Shown: in pieces, positions 5,906 to 12,452 of the stretch | How positions within the stretch are numbered: the first letter of the stretch is position 1 | Layout: every line of letters begins with the position of its first letter | Origin: Alcanivorax sp. UBA4485 | Lineage (GTDB): Bacteria > Pseudomonadota > Gammaproteobacteria > Pseudomonadales > Alcanivoracaceae | Assembly (NCBI GenBank): GCA_002389055.1 | Contig: DGNT01000190.1 | Span: 1 to 12,452, forward strand | Length of the DNA: 12,452 nt | Direction of reading: 5' to 3' | Position numbers and translations under genes: made by a program | The notes under the pieces: model-generated | Told to the model about the DNA's origin: nothing | The model's database searches: none | Seen by the model: the letters and a program-made list of their open reading frames with translations, nothing else

Positions 5906-8320
5906 CTAGATATCCAGATTGGACACCTGCAGGGCATTGGACTCAATGAACTTGCGGCGTGGGTCCACGTCATCGCCCATCAGGGTGGTGAAGATCTGAT
6001 CCGCGGCGATCGCGTCCTCCACCGTCACCTGCAGCATGCGACGGGATTCCGGATCCATGGTGGTTTCCCACAGCTGATCCGCGTTCATCTCGCCCAGGCC
6101 CTTATAGCGCTGCACGCTGGTGCCTCGGCGGGCCTGTTGCATCAGCCAGGCCAGGGCCTCGGCGAAGTGGCGGATCGGTTTGCGGGTTTCACCGCGTTCG
6201 ATGGCCGCGTCGCTGGCCAACAGCCCCTCGAGGGTTTCCCCAAGGTGCTTGATGCGGCCGTAATCCGGCGATTGCAGGAAGTCCAGTGATACCCGGTACT
6301 CCCGGGGCACCCCATGGGCGATCACCCGTACATGGGGCAGATAGAGGCCTCTCTCGCTGTCCAGCTCCGGGCTCACGGTGAACGTCTGGCTACCGTCGGT
6401 GAGCACGTCCACCCGGGCGCTCAAATCCGCGCACCATTGCTTCATGAACGCTTCGTCGGCGAGCTTGGTTTCGTCCACCGAGGCCATGTAGATCATTTGT
6501 TCGAGCACCAGGGCCGGGAACACCCGGGACTGGCGGTCAACAATGCGCATCACCTGACGGTACTCGCCGATCAGATTGCCCAGAGGCTCACCGCTAACCG
6601 GCGGGGCATCGTTGCCCGGGTAGAGGGCGGCTTTCTCCAGCGCCAGGTTGGTCAGGTAGTCCTCCAGCGCGGGGTCGTCCTTGATGTAGGTTTCCTGCTT
6701 GCCCTTCTTGACCTTATAAAGCGGCGGCTGGGCGATATACACATGGCCGCGGGCGATCAGCTCCGGCATCTGCCGGAAGAAGAAGGTGAGCAGCAGGGTA
6801 CGGATGTGGGAGCCGTCCACGTCCGCATCGGTCATGATGATGATGCGGTGGTAACGCAGCTTTTCCACATTGTATTCGTCGCGCCCGATACCGCAGCCCA
6901 GGGCGGTAATCAAAGTGCCTACCTCTTGGGAGGAAAGCATCTTGTCGAAGCGGGCTTTCTCCACGTTGAGAATCTTACCCTTCAACGGCAGGATCGCCTG
7001 GTACTTCCGGTCGCGGCCCTGTTTGGCGGAGCCGCCGGCGGAATCACCCTCGACGATGTAGAGTTCGGAAAACGCCGGGTCCTTTTCCTGGCAATCCGCC
7101 AGCTTCCCGGGCAGGCCGGCGATATCCAACGCGCCCTTACGGCGGGTCATATCGCGGGCCTTGCGCGCCGCGTCCCGGGCCCGGGCCGCGTCGATGATTT
7201 TCTGAACAATCTGCTTGGACTCCTGGGGGTGCTCCAGCAGGTAGTCCTGGAATTTCTCGGACATGGTCTGCTCGACGGCGGTTTTGACCTCCGAGGAGAC
7301 CAGTTTGTCCTTGGTCTGGCTGGAGAACTTGGGATCCGGCACCTTCACCGAAATCACCGCCGTCAGGCCTTCCCGGGCGTCGTCGCCGGTGGGGTTGGCC
7401 TTTTCCTTCTTGAGGAAGCCTTCCCGGTCCATATAGTTGTTCAGCGAGCGGGTCAGGGCGGCGCGGAAGCCCGCCAGGTGGGCGCCGCCGTCACGCTGGG
7501 GAATATTGTTGGTAAAGCAGAAAATGTTCTCCTGGTAGGAGTCATTCCACTGCATGGCCACTTCCACGGCGATGCCATCTTCCCGGTCGAACTGAAAATG
7601 GAACACTTCGTTGAGCGCGTTCTTGGTTTGGTTGAGGTAGGTCACGAAGGCGCTCAGGCCGCCTTCATACTCGAAGATGTCCTCGTCGCCGCTGCGCTCG
7701 TCCTTAAGGTGGATGCGCACGCCGGAGTTCAGGAAGCTCAATTCACGCAGGCGTTTCGCCAGAATATCGTAGTGGAATTCGATATTGGTGAAGGTCTCGG
7801 ACGACGGCCGGAAATGAATCGCGGTGCCGGTGCTGTCCGTGGTGCCTACCTTATCCAGATCCTTTTCCGGCACACCGTGGCGGTAGCTTTGCTCGTAAAC
7901 ATTGCCGTGCCGGCGGATCGTCAGTTTCAGGGACTCGGACAGTGCGTTGACCACGGAAACGCCCACGCCATGCAGGCCGCCAGAGACCTTGTAGGAGTTG
8001 TCATCAAACTTACCACCGGCGTGCAGCACGGTCATGATCACCTGGGCGGCACTGACACCCTCTTCGGAATGCATGTCCACGGGAATGCCACGGCCATTAT
8101 CCGATACGGAGATGGATTCATCCGGGTGGATCACCACCCGGATCTCGGAACAGTGCCCGGCCAGGGATTCATCGATGGAATTATCGACCACCTCGAAAAC
8201 CATGTGATGCAAACCGGTGCCGTCATCCGTGTCACCGATGTACATGCCGGGACGTTTGCGAACGGCGTCCAGACCCTTCAGCACCTTAATGCTGGATGAA
8301 TCGTAGTTTTGTTCCGCCAT
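5906..8320 (-). CDS. gyrB: DNA gyrase subunit B
   Basis: This is the ATPase subunit of DNA gyrase, which with GyrA introduces negative supercoils ahead of the fork. At 804 aa it matches E. coli GyrB, including the extra domain between the Toprim parts seen in Gram-negative gyrases. The GHKL ATPase is N-terminal: EVVDNSIDE with catalytic E43, DNGRGIP, and GGLHGVGVSVVNALS. The Toprim domain has EGDSAGGSAKQGRDRK at about residue 425, PLKGKILNVEKAR, and the metal-binding MTDADVDGSHI near 500. The C-terminal QRYKGLGEMNADQLWETTMDP is typical. The start is the ATG at 8320 with AAGGT 6 bases before it. That site overlaps the TAA of recF, leaving a 9-base gap that favours coupled translation. No terminator with a T-tract is visible on the minus strand after its stop. 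Confidence 0.98.
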   Translation of the reverse strand: MAEQNYDSSSIKVLKGLDAVRKRPGMYIGDTDDGTGLHHMVFEVVDNSIDESLAGHCSEIRVVIHPDESISVSDNGRGIPVDMHSEEGVSAAQVIMTVLHAGGKFDDNSYKVSGGLHGVGVSVVNALSESLKLTIRRHGNVYEQSYRHGVPEKDLDKVGTTDSTGTAIHFRPSSETFTNIEFHYDILAKRLRELSFLNSGVRIHLKDERSGDEDIFEYEGGLSAFVTYLNQTKNALNEVFHFQFDREDGIAVEVAMQWNDSYQENIFCFTNNIPQRDGGAHLAGFRAALTRSLNNYMDREGFLKKEKANPTGDDAREGLTAVISVKVPDPKFSSQTKDKLVSSEVKTAVEQTMSEKFQDYLLEHPQESKQIVQKIIDAARARDAARKARDMTRRKGALDIAGLPGKLADCQEKDPAFSELYIVEGDSAGGSAKQGRDRKYQAILPLKGKILNVEKARFDKMLSSQEVGTLITALGCGIGRDEYNVEKLRYHRIIIMTDADVDGSHIRTLLLTFFFRQMPELIARGHVYIAQPPLYKVKKGKQETYIKDDPALEDYLTNLALEKAALYPGNDAPPVSGEPLGNLIGEYRQVMRIVDRQSRVFPALVLEQMIYMASVDETKLADEAFMKQWCADLSARVDVLTDGSQTFTVSPELDSERGLYLPHVRVIAHGVPREYRVSLDFLQSPDYGRIKHLGETLEGLLASDAAIERGETRKPIRHFAEALAWLMQQARRGTSVQRYKGLGEMNADQLWETTMDPESRRMLQVTVEDAIAADQIFTTLMGDDVDPRRKFIESNALQVSNLDI

Positions 8321-8329
8321 GTTTTTACC

Positions 8330-9430
8330 TTATGGATCGTCCGATATCCGCTGAACACGGCCATGTTCCACGTGGAACATTCGGGCCGCAGCGCCCTTAT
8401 GCTCATCAATAGCGGGGTCCAGGTGTTCCCTGTCCACCGCCGTTATCAATGTTTGGTGTGATCCCGCCGCCAGAAACCCCAGCAGCGTTGCCCGGTGGGT
8501 CTGATCGAGCTCTGAGCCCAGATCATCCACCAGGAGGGTGCAGACCTTCCCGGCTTCCTGGATCAGGGGAAGCTGGGCCAGCACCAGGCCGTAGGCCATG
8601 ATCTTAGCCTGGCCTCGGGACACTCGATCCCTGGCAAGACTGCCACCCGCCGTGATCTTGAGCTCGGCGCGGTGGAAGCCCGTATGGGTGAACCCCCGGC
8701 GTACGTCTTCTTCCCGGGAGCGGGCGAGGGCGTCCAGATAGGATTCCCCATCCCGGCGCCCGGACTGCAGAACCAGTCCGCCCTTAATCTCTGGAGCGAG
8801 CAACGTCATCGCTTCCAGCCAGCGGGCCTTGAGCCGCTGCAGATACCCATCTCTTAACCGTTCAATACTATCAGAACTGGCGGCCAGTTTCTGGTCCCAA
8901 TAGCCCAACTCCCGGGGGCTCACCCGCCCGCTGCGCAGCAAAGCATTCCTCTGCTTCAAGGCAGCGCTCGCTTCCTTCCATACTGACAGGAAGGAATGTT
9001 CCACGTGGAACATTCCCCAATCCAGGAACCGGCGGCGCAAGGCGGAAGCGCCGAATATCAACTCAACGGACTGAGGGTGCAGCGCCAACACCGGCAGCAG
9101 AGCAGCCACATCACTCAAGGCGCCGGGTGTTGCTCCGTTGAGCTTCAGGGACTGAATGCCACCAGGAGCACGGCGGATACCGAGGCGATGATGGTTCTCG
9201 CCGTTCTCGACCCGGGCAAACAGGGTGGCGGCGTCTGCCCCGTCACGCACCAAACGGGACAGTCGCCCGCCGCGAAAGGAACGCCCGCCACTGCCAATAA
9301 AGTAGATCGCCTCAAGCAGGCTGGTCTTGCCGCTGCCGTTGGCGCCGACAATCAGGTTCAGCCCGGGCACCGGAGAAAACTCAGCCTGCCGGTAGTTGCG
9401 GAAATCCGTGAGTCGAAGATCGGCTAACAT
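8330..9430 (-). CDS. recF: DNA replication and repair protein RecF
   Basis: RecF is an SMC/ABC-type ATPase that binds gapped DNA with RecO and RecR and helps load RecA at stalled forks. The product is 366 aa, near the usual length. Walker A is GANGSGKTS (residues 29-37), the ABC signature is VSRGQAK at about 270-276, and Walker B is LLVDDLGSELD (299-309). The hexapeptide MFHVEH occurs twice, at 140-145 and 351-356. Both copies are the translation of a perfect parS palindrome, so recF carries two ParB-binding sites. The upstream stretch is CT-rich with no Shine-Dalgarno, and a stable hairpin lies between dnaN and this start. Low expression is therefore likely, an inference. Confidence 0.97.
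   Translation of the reverse strand: MLADLRLTDFRNYRQAEFSPVPGLNLIVGANGSGKTSLLEAIYFIGSGGRSFRGGRLSRLVRDGADAATLFARVENGENHHRLGIRRAPGGIQSLKLNGATPGALSDVAALLPVLALHPQSVELIFGASALRRRFLDWGMFHVEHSFLSVWKEASAALKQRNALLRSGRVSPRELGYWDQKLAASSDSIERLRDGYLQRLKARWLEAMTLLAPEIKGGLVLQSGRRDGESYLDALARSREEDVRRGFTHTGFHRAELKITAGGSLARDRVSRGQAKIMAYGLVLAQLPLIQEAGKVCTLLVDDLGSELDQTHRATLLGFLAAGSHQTLITAVDREHLDPAIDEHKGAAARMFHVEHGRVQRISDDP
8364..8379. promoter_or_regulatory. parS, ParB-binding site (recF 3' end)
   Basis: TGTTCCACGTGGAACA is a perfect 16-bp palindrome (18 bp with flanking A/T). It matches the known gammaproteobacterial parS sequence, a GC variant of the Bacillus TGTTTCACGTGAAACA. ParB loads here and spreads to build the segregation complex. 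The site lies about 3.9 kb from the origin, within the distance usual for parS, and encodes RecF residues 351-356. Confidence 0.9.
8997..9012. promoter_or_regulatory. parS, ParB-binding site (inside recF)
   Basis: This is a second perfect copy of TGTTCCACGTGGAACA, 633 bp from the first. Its symmetry extends to a 24-bp perfect palindrome, 8993-9016, by adding GGAA before and TTCC after. It encodes RecF residues 140-145. Two sites this close to the origin should form one ParB nucleation centre. Confidence 0.9.
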
Positions 9431-9456
9431 GGAAGGGCAAAGAGGCGGGGAAGGGT

Positions 9457-9481
9457 CGGCGCCCGCGGAGTGCGGGCGCCG
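9457..9481 (-). terminator. Hairpin between dnaN and recF
   Basis: CGGCGCCCGC (9457-9466) and GCGGGCGCCG (9472-9481) form a perfect 10-bp, all-GC stem with a 5-base loop in the 69-base dnaN-recF gap. A smaller 5-bp stem, GCGCT/AGCGC, abuts it at 9488-9500. On the minus strand a C/T-rich stretch follows rather than a T run. It may be an attenuator that lowers recF-gyrB transcription, or an RNA processing or stability element. Confidence 0.5.
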
Positions 9482-9499
9482 GTGCTTGCGCTGTCAGCG

Positions 9500-10600
9500 C
9501 TAGAGGCGCATCGGCATAACCACATAAATGGCCGCCTCATGCTCCGGGTCGGTGATCAGCGCGCTGCTGTTGCTGTCGCCCAGCTCCAGGCGGGCCTGGG
9601 TGCCGTCCATGGTGTTCAGCACGTCGAGCAGATAGCTCACATTGAAACCGATCTCCAGCGGACCGCCCTGGTAGTCCACGGACACTTCCTCTTCCGCTTC
9701 TTCCTGTTCCGGGTTGTTGGCGACAATACGCAGGCTGCCTTCGGAAAGCTGAACCCGCACGCCGCGGTACTTCTCGTTGGACAGAATCGCCACCCGGCTC
9801 AGCGCCTGGCGCAGGGTTTCCCGGTCGGCCATCACCACCCGGCTGCCATCCTTCGGGATAACTCGCTCGTACTCCGGGAATTTGCCGTCCACCAGTTTGG
9901 ACGTAAAGGTAATGGAACCGGCTACAATGCGAATGTGGTTGCGGCCCAAGGTCAGACGCGCGTTCTCCGCCGCGTCGGACAGGATCCGCGCCAGCTCCAT
10001 CACCCCTTTGCGGGGCAGGATCACGCCGGCTTCCTCGCTCTGGCCTTCCAGGGCCGCGTCACAAAGCGCCAGGCGGTGGCCATCGGTGGAGACCGCCCGC
10101 AGCATGCCGGAGCGCAGCTCGAACAGCATGCCGTTGAGGTAGTAGCGGACGTCCTGCTGGGCCATGGAGAAGGCGGTGTGGTCGATCAACTGACGCAGGG
10201 TGTTGGGCGCGATCTCCAGCACCGAACCGCTGTTATCCTCTTCCTGGTTGGGAAACTCGGAAGCGGGCAGGGTGGCCAGGGAGAAGCGGCTGCGGCCGGA
10301 GCGCACCAGCATTCTCTCGCCATCCACCTCGAAACGGATATCCGCTTCCGCCGGCAGGCTCTTGGCAATGTCCACCAGCTTACGCGCCGGCACCGTGGTT
10401 TCGCCGGACTGGTGTTCCCCCTCCAGCGGCAGCCGCGCCACCAGTTCCAGTTCCAGATCAGTGCCGGTCAAGGAAAGTTGGCCGTCCCCCACTTCCATGA
10501 GCACATTGGACAAAACCGGCAGCGTTTGGCGTTTTTCGACCACCGCGGCAACTTGCTGTAGCGGCTTGAGCAGTTGTTCACGGTTGATGGAGAATTTCAT
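9500..10600 (-). CDS. dnaN: DNA polymerase III beta subunit (sliding clamp)
   Basis: The beta clamp forms a ring dimer around DNA and tethers polymerase III and other clamp-binding proteins. At 366 aa it equals E. coli DnaN. The N-terminus MKFSINREQLLKPLQQV, the segment LPVLSNVLMEV and the TGTDLELEL strand are characteristic. FPEYERVIP in the middle domain and the C-terminal YVVMPMRL, which contributes to the peptide-binding pocket, are intact. Three repeated clamp domains of about 120 residues each are expected. The start is the ATG at 10600 with GGGAAA about 7 bases upstream. It follows the dnaA stop by 26 bases, in the usual dnaA-dnaN operon. Confidence 0.98.
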   Translation of the reverse strand: MKFSINREQLLKPLQQVAAVVEKRQTLPVLSNVLMEVGDGQLSLTGTDLELELVARLPLEGEHQSGETTVPARKLVDIAKSLPAEADIRFEVDGERMLVRSGRSRFSLATLPASEFPNQEEDNSGSVLEIAPNTLRQLIDHTAFSMAQQDVRYYLNGMLFELRSGMLRAVSTDGHRLALCDAALEGQSEEAGVILPRKGVMELARILSDAAENARLTLGRNHIRIVAGSITFTSKLVDGKFPEYERVIPKDGSRVVMADRETLRQALSRVAILSNEKYRGVRVQLSEGSLRIVANNPEQEEAEEEVSVDYQGGPLEIGFNVSYLLDVLNTMDGTQARLELGDSNSSALITDPEHEAAIYVVMPMRL

Positions 10601-10626
10601 GTCGCTTTCCCGTTTCAGTTGATCCG

Positions 10627-12030
10627 TCAGGACGTCAGGGTCCTCAGGAGGTTTTGATAATCTTCTTCTATTTCCGGATTGGATTCGCGCAGCTCCAGCA
10701 CCTTGCGGCAGGCGTGCAATACCGTGGTGTGGTCCCGGCCGCCAAAGTTCTCGCCGATCTCGGGCAAGCTGTGGCTGGTCAATTCCTTGGACAACGCCAT
10801 CGCCACCTGGCGCGGCCTGGCCACCGAGCGGGTTCGCCGCGGTGAGTGCAGGTCCGGCACCTTAATCTTGTAGTACTCCGCCACCGTGCGCTGGATGTTA
10901 TCGATACTGATCTGGCGGGCCTGCAGGGCGATAAGATCCTTGAGGGCTTCCTTGATCAGGCCGATATCGATCTGCGCGCCGGTGAAGCGCACATGGGCGA
11001 TCACGCGGCGCAGAGCGCCTTCCAGCTCGCGTACGTTGGAGCGAATACGCTGGGCAATAAAAAAGGCCGCGTCATTGGGCAGCTCGACCCGCGCTTCCTC
11101 CGCCTTCTTTTTCAGGATCGCCACCCGCGTTTCCAGCTCCGGCGGCTCCAACGGTTGGGACAGCCCCCACCCGAACCGGCTTTTCAGCCGTTCCTCAAGG
11201 CCGTCCACTTCCTTAGGGAATTTATCGCATGTCAGGATGATTTGCTGCCCGTTTTCCAACAACGCATTAAAGGTGTGGAAAAACTCTTCCTGGGACTGCT
11301 CCTTACCTGCAAAAAACTGAATATCATCAATCAGCAAGGCGTCCACCGAGCGGTAGAAGCGCTTGAACTCGTTGATCGTCTTGTTCCGCAACGCCGAAAT
11401 CATGTCCGCGACGAACCGCTCACTGTGCAGGTAGACCACCTTGGCGTTGGGGTTGCGCCGCATCAGCTCGTTGCCCACCGCGTGCATCAAGTGGGTCTTA
11501 CCGAGCCCCACGCCGCCATACAGCAACAGCGGGTTGTAGCCATGGCTGGCCGGGTTCTCCGCCACCTGTTGCGCCGCCGCGCAGGCCATGCGGTTGGATT
11601 TGCCTTCCACGAAGGTCAGGAAGGTAAAGCCGGAATTCAGGTTACTGCGGTGCTTGGCGGCTCCCCCCAGCTCCGGCGATACCGCCTTGGCGCGGGGTTC
11701 GATCACCGGCGCCGCACGACTCTCGGCGGGGCGGCCGCGGTTGACGCCGGCGTCCGGTTGGCGCGGGGCCGGGGCGGCCCGGGAACTGCCCACTTCCAAC
11801 CGCAACTGGGGCAAGGGGCCGCTTTTCAGTTCACCCAGCACCTCGCTGATACGTTCCACGTACTTGTCGCGAACCCAATCGACCACGAAGCGATTAGGCG
11901 CGAAAAGAGTCAATTCCCCGCCATCCTCGGAAGCCGTCACCTGTAACGGCCGGATCCACATGTTGAATTGCTGGGACGGCAATTCGTCCTCCAGCCGAGT
12001 CAAACAGCGATTCCAAAGCTCCTCGGACAC
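10627..12030 (-). CDS. dnaA: Chromosomal replication initiator protein DnaA
   Basis: DnaA is the AAA+ initiator that binds 9-mer boxes, oligomerises with ATP and opens the origin. With a GTG start at 12030 the product is 467 aa, exactly the E. coli length. Domain I begins SEELWNRCLTRLEDELP and contains FNMWIRPLQ. Domain II (about 82-125) is a proline/alanine/arginine-rich linker. Domain III has Walker A GGVGLGKT (172-179), Walker B LLIDDIQF (232-239) and the arginines R281 and R285 of the arginine-finger region. Domain IV ends with the box-recognition signature GGRDHTTVLHACRKV (430-444). The frame stays open to an ATG at 12174, but those 48 extra codons run through a DnaA box and the probable promoter and match no DnaA. 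AAAGG lies 7 bases before the GTG. Confidence 0.97.
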   Translation of the reverse strand: MSEELWNRCLTRLEDELPSQQFNMWIRPLQVTASEDGGELTLFAPNRFVVDWVRDKYVERISEVLGELKSGPLPQLRLEVGSSRAAPAPRQPDAGVNRGRPAESRAAPVIEPRAKAVSPELGGAAKHRSNLNSGFTFLTFVEGKSNRMACAAAQQVAENPASHGYNPLLLYGGVGLGKTHLMHAVGNELMRRNPNAKVVYLHSERFVADMISALRNKTINEFKRFYRSVDALLIDDIQFFAGKEQSQEEFFHTFNALLENGQQIILTCDKFPKEVDGLEERLKSRFGWGLSQPLEPPELETRVAILKKKAEEARVELPNDAAFFIAQRIRSNVRELEGALRRVIAHVRFTGAQIDIGLIKEALKDLIALQARQISIDNIQRTVAEYYKIKVPDLHSPRRTRSVARPRQVAMALSKELTSHSLPEIGENFGGRDHTTVLHACRKVLELRESNPEIEEDYQNLLRTLTS

Positions 12031-12068
12031 ATCCCCGCCTTTACCGTCGATGGTGAATAAGACGTTGC

Positions 12069-12074
12069 ATTCTA
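12069..12074 (-). promoter_or_regulatory. Candidate -10 box of the dnaA promoter
   Basis: On the minus strand, TAGAAT (5 of 6 matches) within TATAGAAT lies about 38 bases before the dnaA GTG. A perfect DnaA box at 12092-12100 occupies the place of the -35 region, where no good TTGACA is seen. This geometry fits autorepression by DnaA. Confidence 0.45.
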
Positions 12075-12091
12075 TACCCCCGTCCGGCCAA

Positions 12092-12100
12092 TTATCCACA
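12092..12100 (+). promoter_or_regulatory. DnaA box 1, perfect
   Basis: TTATCCACA, exact consensus. It lies just upstream of the candidate dnaA -10 box and 40 bp (centre to centre) from an inverted partner at 12132, across a CT-rich tract. Confidence 0.9.
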
Positions 12101-12131
12101 GCTCCCAGAACCTTTTTCTTTTCACTTTTCC

Positions 12132-12140
12132 TGTGGATAA
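12132..12140 (-). promoter_or_regulatory. DnaA box 2, perfect, inverted
   Basis: TGTGGATAA on the plus strand is TTATCCACA on the minus strand. The intervening tract toward box 1 is rich in T and C (12110-12130). Confidence 0.9.
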
Positions 12141-12179
12141 CTACGGCGGTAACCCTGTGCGTACCCGGGCTCACAAGTC

Positions 12180-12188
12180 TGGGGATAA
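12180..12188 (-). promoter_or_regulatory. DnaA box 3, one mismatch
   Basis: The minus-strand reading is TTATCCCCA, differing from consensus at one position. It has the same orientation as box 2. Confidence 0.6.
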
Positions 12189-12312
12189 CCTGGTGGATGG
12201 ATTTCGTCCCCAGTTGACCACCGGCTGTCCCCCGTTCGTCCCCGTGACTTACACACAGTTATACGTCAGTTGCCAACAGGCTAAGACATTGCTTTATATG
12301 GACTTTTTTCGC

Positions 12313-12321
12313 TTATCCACA
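12313..12321 (+). promoter_or_regulatory. DnaA box 4, perfect, next to the unwinding region
   Basis: TTATCCACA, exact consensus, followed by the GC-containing spacer 12322-12335 and then the triplet run. This is the box expected to load DnaA onto the single strand. Confidence 0.9.
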
Positions 12322-12335
12322 GAATCGGCCTTCCC

Positions 12336-12356
12336 TTACTATTACTACTGCTACTA
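12336..12356 (-). promoter_or_regulatory. DnaA-trio element, seven triplets
   Basis: On the minus strand the triplets read 5'-TAG TAG CAG TAG TAA TAG TAA, that is 3'-(A/G)AT-5' repeats with one 3'-GAC-5' exception. This is the DnaA-trio motif described in Bacillus subtilis as the site where DnaA filaments grip one strand to unwind the origin. Confidence 0.75.
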
Positions 12357-12388
12357 AAAACATATAAATATTTAATTCTTTTAGTAAC
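12357..12388. other. AT-rich DNA unwinding element
   Basis: The segment after the triplets is almost wholly A and T (core ATATAAATATTTAATT, 12362-12377) in an otherwise GC-rich region. It should melt first. An 8-bp inverted repeat, TACTAAAA (12352-12359) and TTTTAGTA (12379-12386), frames its core. Confidence 0.75.
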
Positions 12389-12414
12389 ACAACAACCCGC
12401 TCCGGAAAGGCTGG

Positions 12415-12443
12415 TTGACAGCTTGCCCTTGCACGACTATTAT
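12415..12443 (+). promoter_or_regulatory. Strong promoter, probably for rpmH
   Basis: A perfect -35 TTGACA (12415-12420), a 17-base spacer and TATTAT (12438-12443) give 11 of 12 consensus bases. It points rightward out of the window, away from dnaA, where rpmH-rnpA lies in related genomes. The gene itself is not in the window. A poor DnaA-box-like TTATCCGCG overlaps the -10. Confidence 0.85.
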
Positions 12444-12452
12444 CCGCGGCCT

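Larger units (their letters stand above)
12092..12388. other. oriC: Origin of replication (oriC) in the dnaA-rpmH gap
   Basis: The 422-base gene-free stretch between the dnaA start and the window end has the parts of a bacterial origin. It has three perfect TTATCCACA boxes (12092, 12132 reversed, 12313), one with a single mismatch (12180 reversed), a triplet run at 12336-12356, and an AT-rich segment to about 12388. The position between dnaA and rpmH is where Pseudomonas-type origins lie. The outer borders are my estimate. Confidence 0.88.

Noticed and set aside
6314..8299. A 661-codon open frame opposite gyrB, and similar long frames opposite glyS, dnaN and dnaA.
   Set aside because: They are mirror frames of high-GC genes with strong coding evidence. 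Their translations are low-complexity and match no known family.
11852..11861. GTTCCACGTA inside dnaA, resembling a parS half site.
   Set aside because: Only the left half matches; the palindrome is not completed, so ParB binding is not expected.
12249..12257. TTACACACA as a further DnaA box.
   Set aside because: It differs from consensus at two positions, including the core. It could be a weak site but cannot be separated from chance.

Overview
This window is the replication-origin region of a GC-rich gammaproteobacterium. The gene order dnaA-dnaN-recF-gyrB, followed by a PlsC-type acyltransferase, gmhB, glyS and glyQ, matches the origin neighbourhood of Pseudomonas and its relatives. The proteins look gammaproteobacterial: DnaA is 467 aa and DnaN 366 aa, as in E. 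coli, GyrB is the long 804-aa form, and glycyl-tRNA synthetase is the two-subunit type. Two genes, a short-chain dehydrogenase/reductase (SDR) and an H-NS-family protein, do not belong to the Pseudomonas order as I remember it. An Alcanivorax-like marine gammaproteobacterium is my best guess, from memory of gene order only.

Layout, left to right. The plus-strand genes are glyQ (120-1103), glyS (1106-3193), an SDR oxidoreductase (3274-4068), gmhB (4100-4654), a plsC-like acyltransferase (4651-5409) and an H-NS-family nucleoid protein (5481-5843). A hairpin terminator at 5864 separates them from the minus-strand block gyrB (8320-5906), recF (9430-8330), dnaN (10600-9500) and dnaA (12030-10627). 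Positions 12031-12452 contain no gene. They hold the origin: three perfect DnaA boxes, one near-perfect box, a run of seven DnaA-trio triplets, an AT-rich unwinding segment, and a near-consensus rightward promoter that should drive rpmH just outside the window.

How it fits together. DnaA binds the boxes upstream of its own gene and melts the AT-rich segment. DnaN, RecF and GyrB supply clamp, repair and supercoiling functions. Two perfect copies of the ParB-binding site parS lie inside the recF coding sequence, 633 bp apart, so recF also acts as part of the chromosome-segregation centromere. The minus-strand replication genes are co-directional with the leftward fork. The glyQ-to-H-NS block is transcribed toward the origin, head-on to that fork. 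No mobile element, CRISPR array, tRNA or rRNA was seen, and I found no previously undescribed multi-gene system. The most interesting signals are non-coding: the parS pair, the DnaA-trio origin, a probable leaderless promoter for gmhB, and a hairpin that hides the ribosome binding site of the SDR gene.
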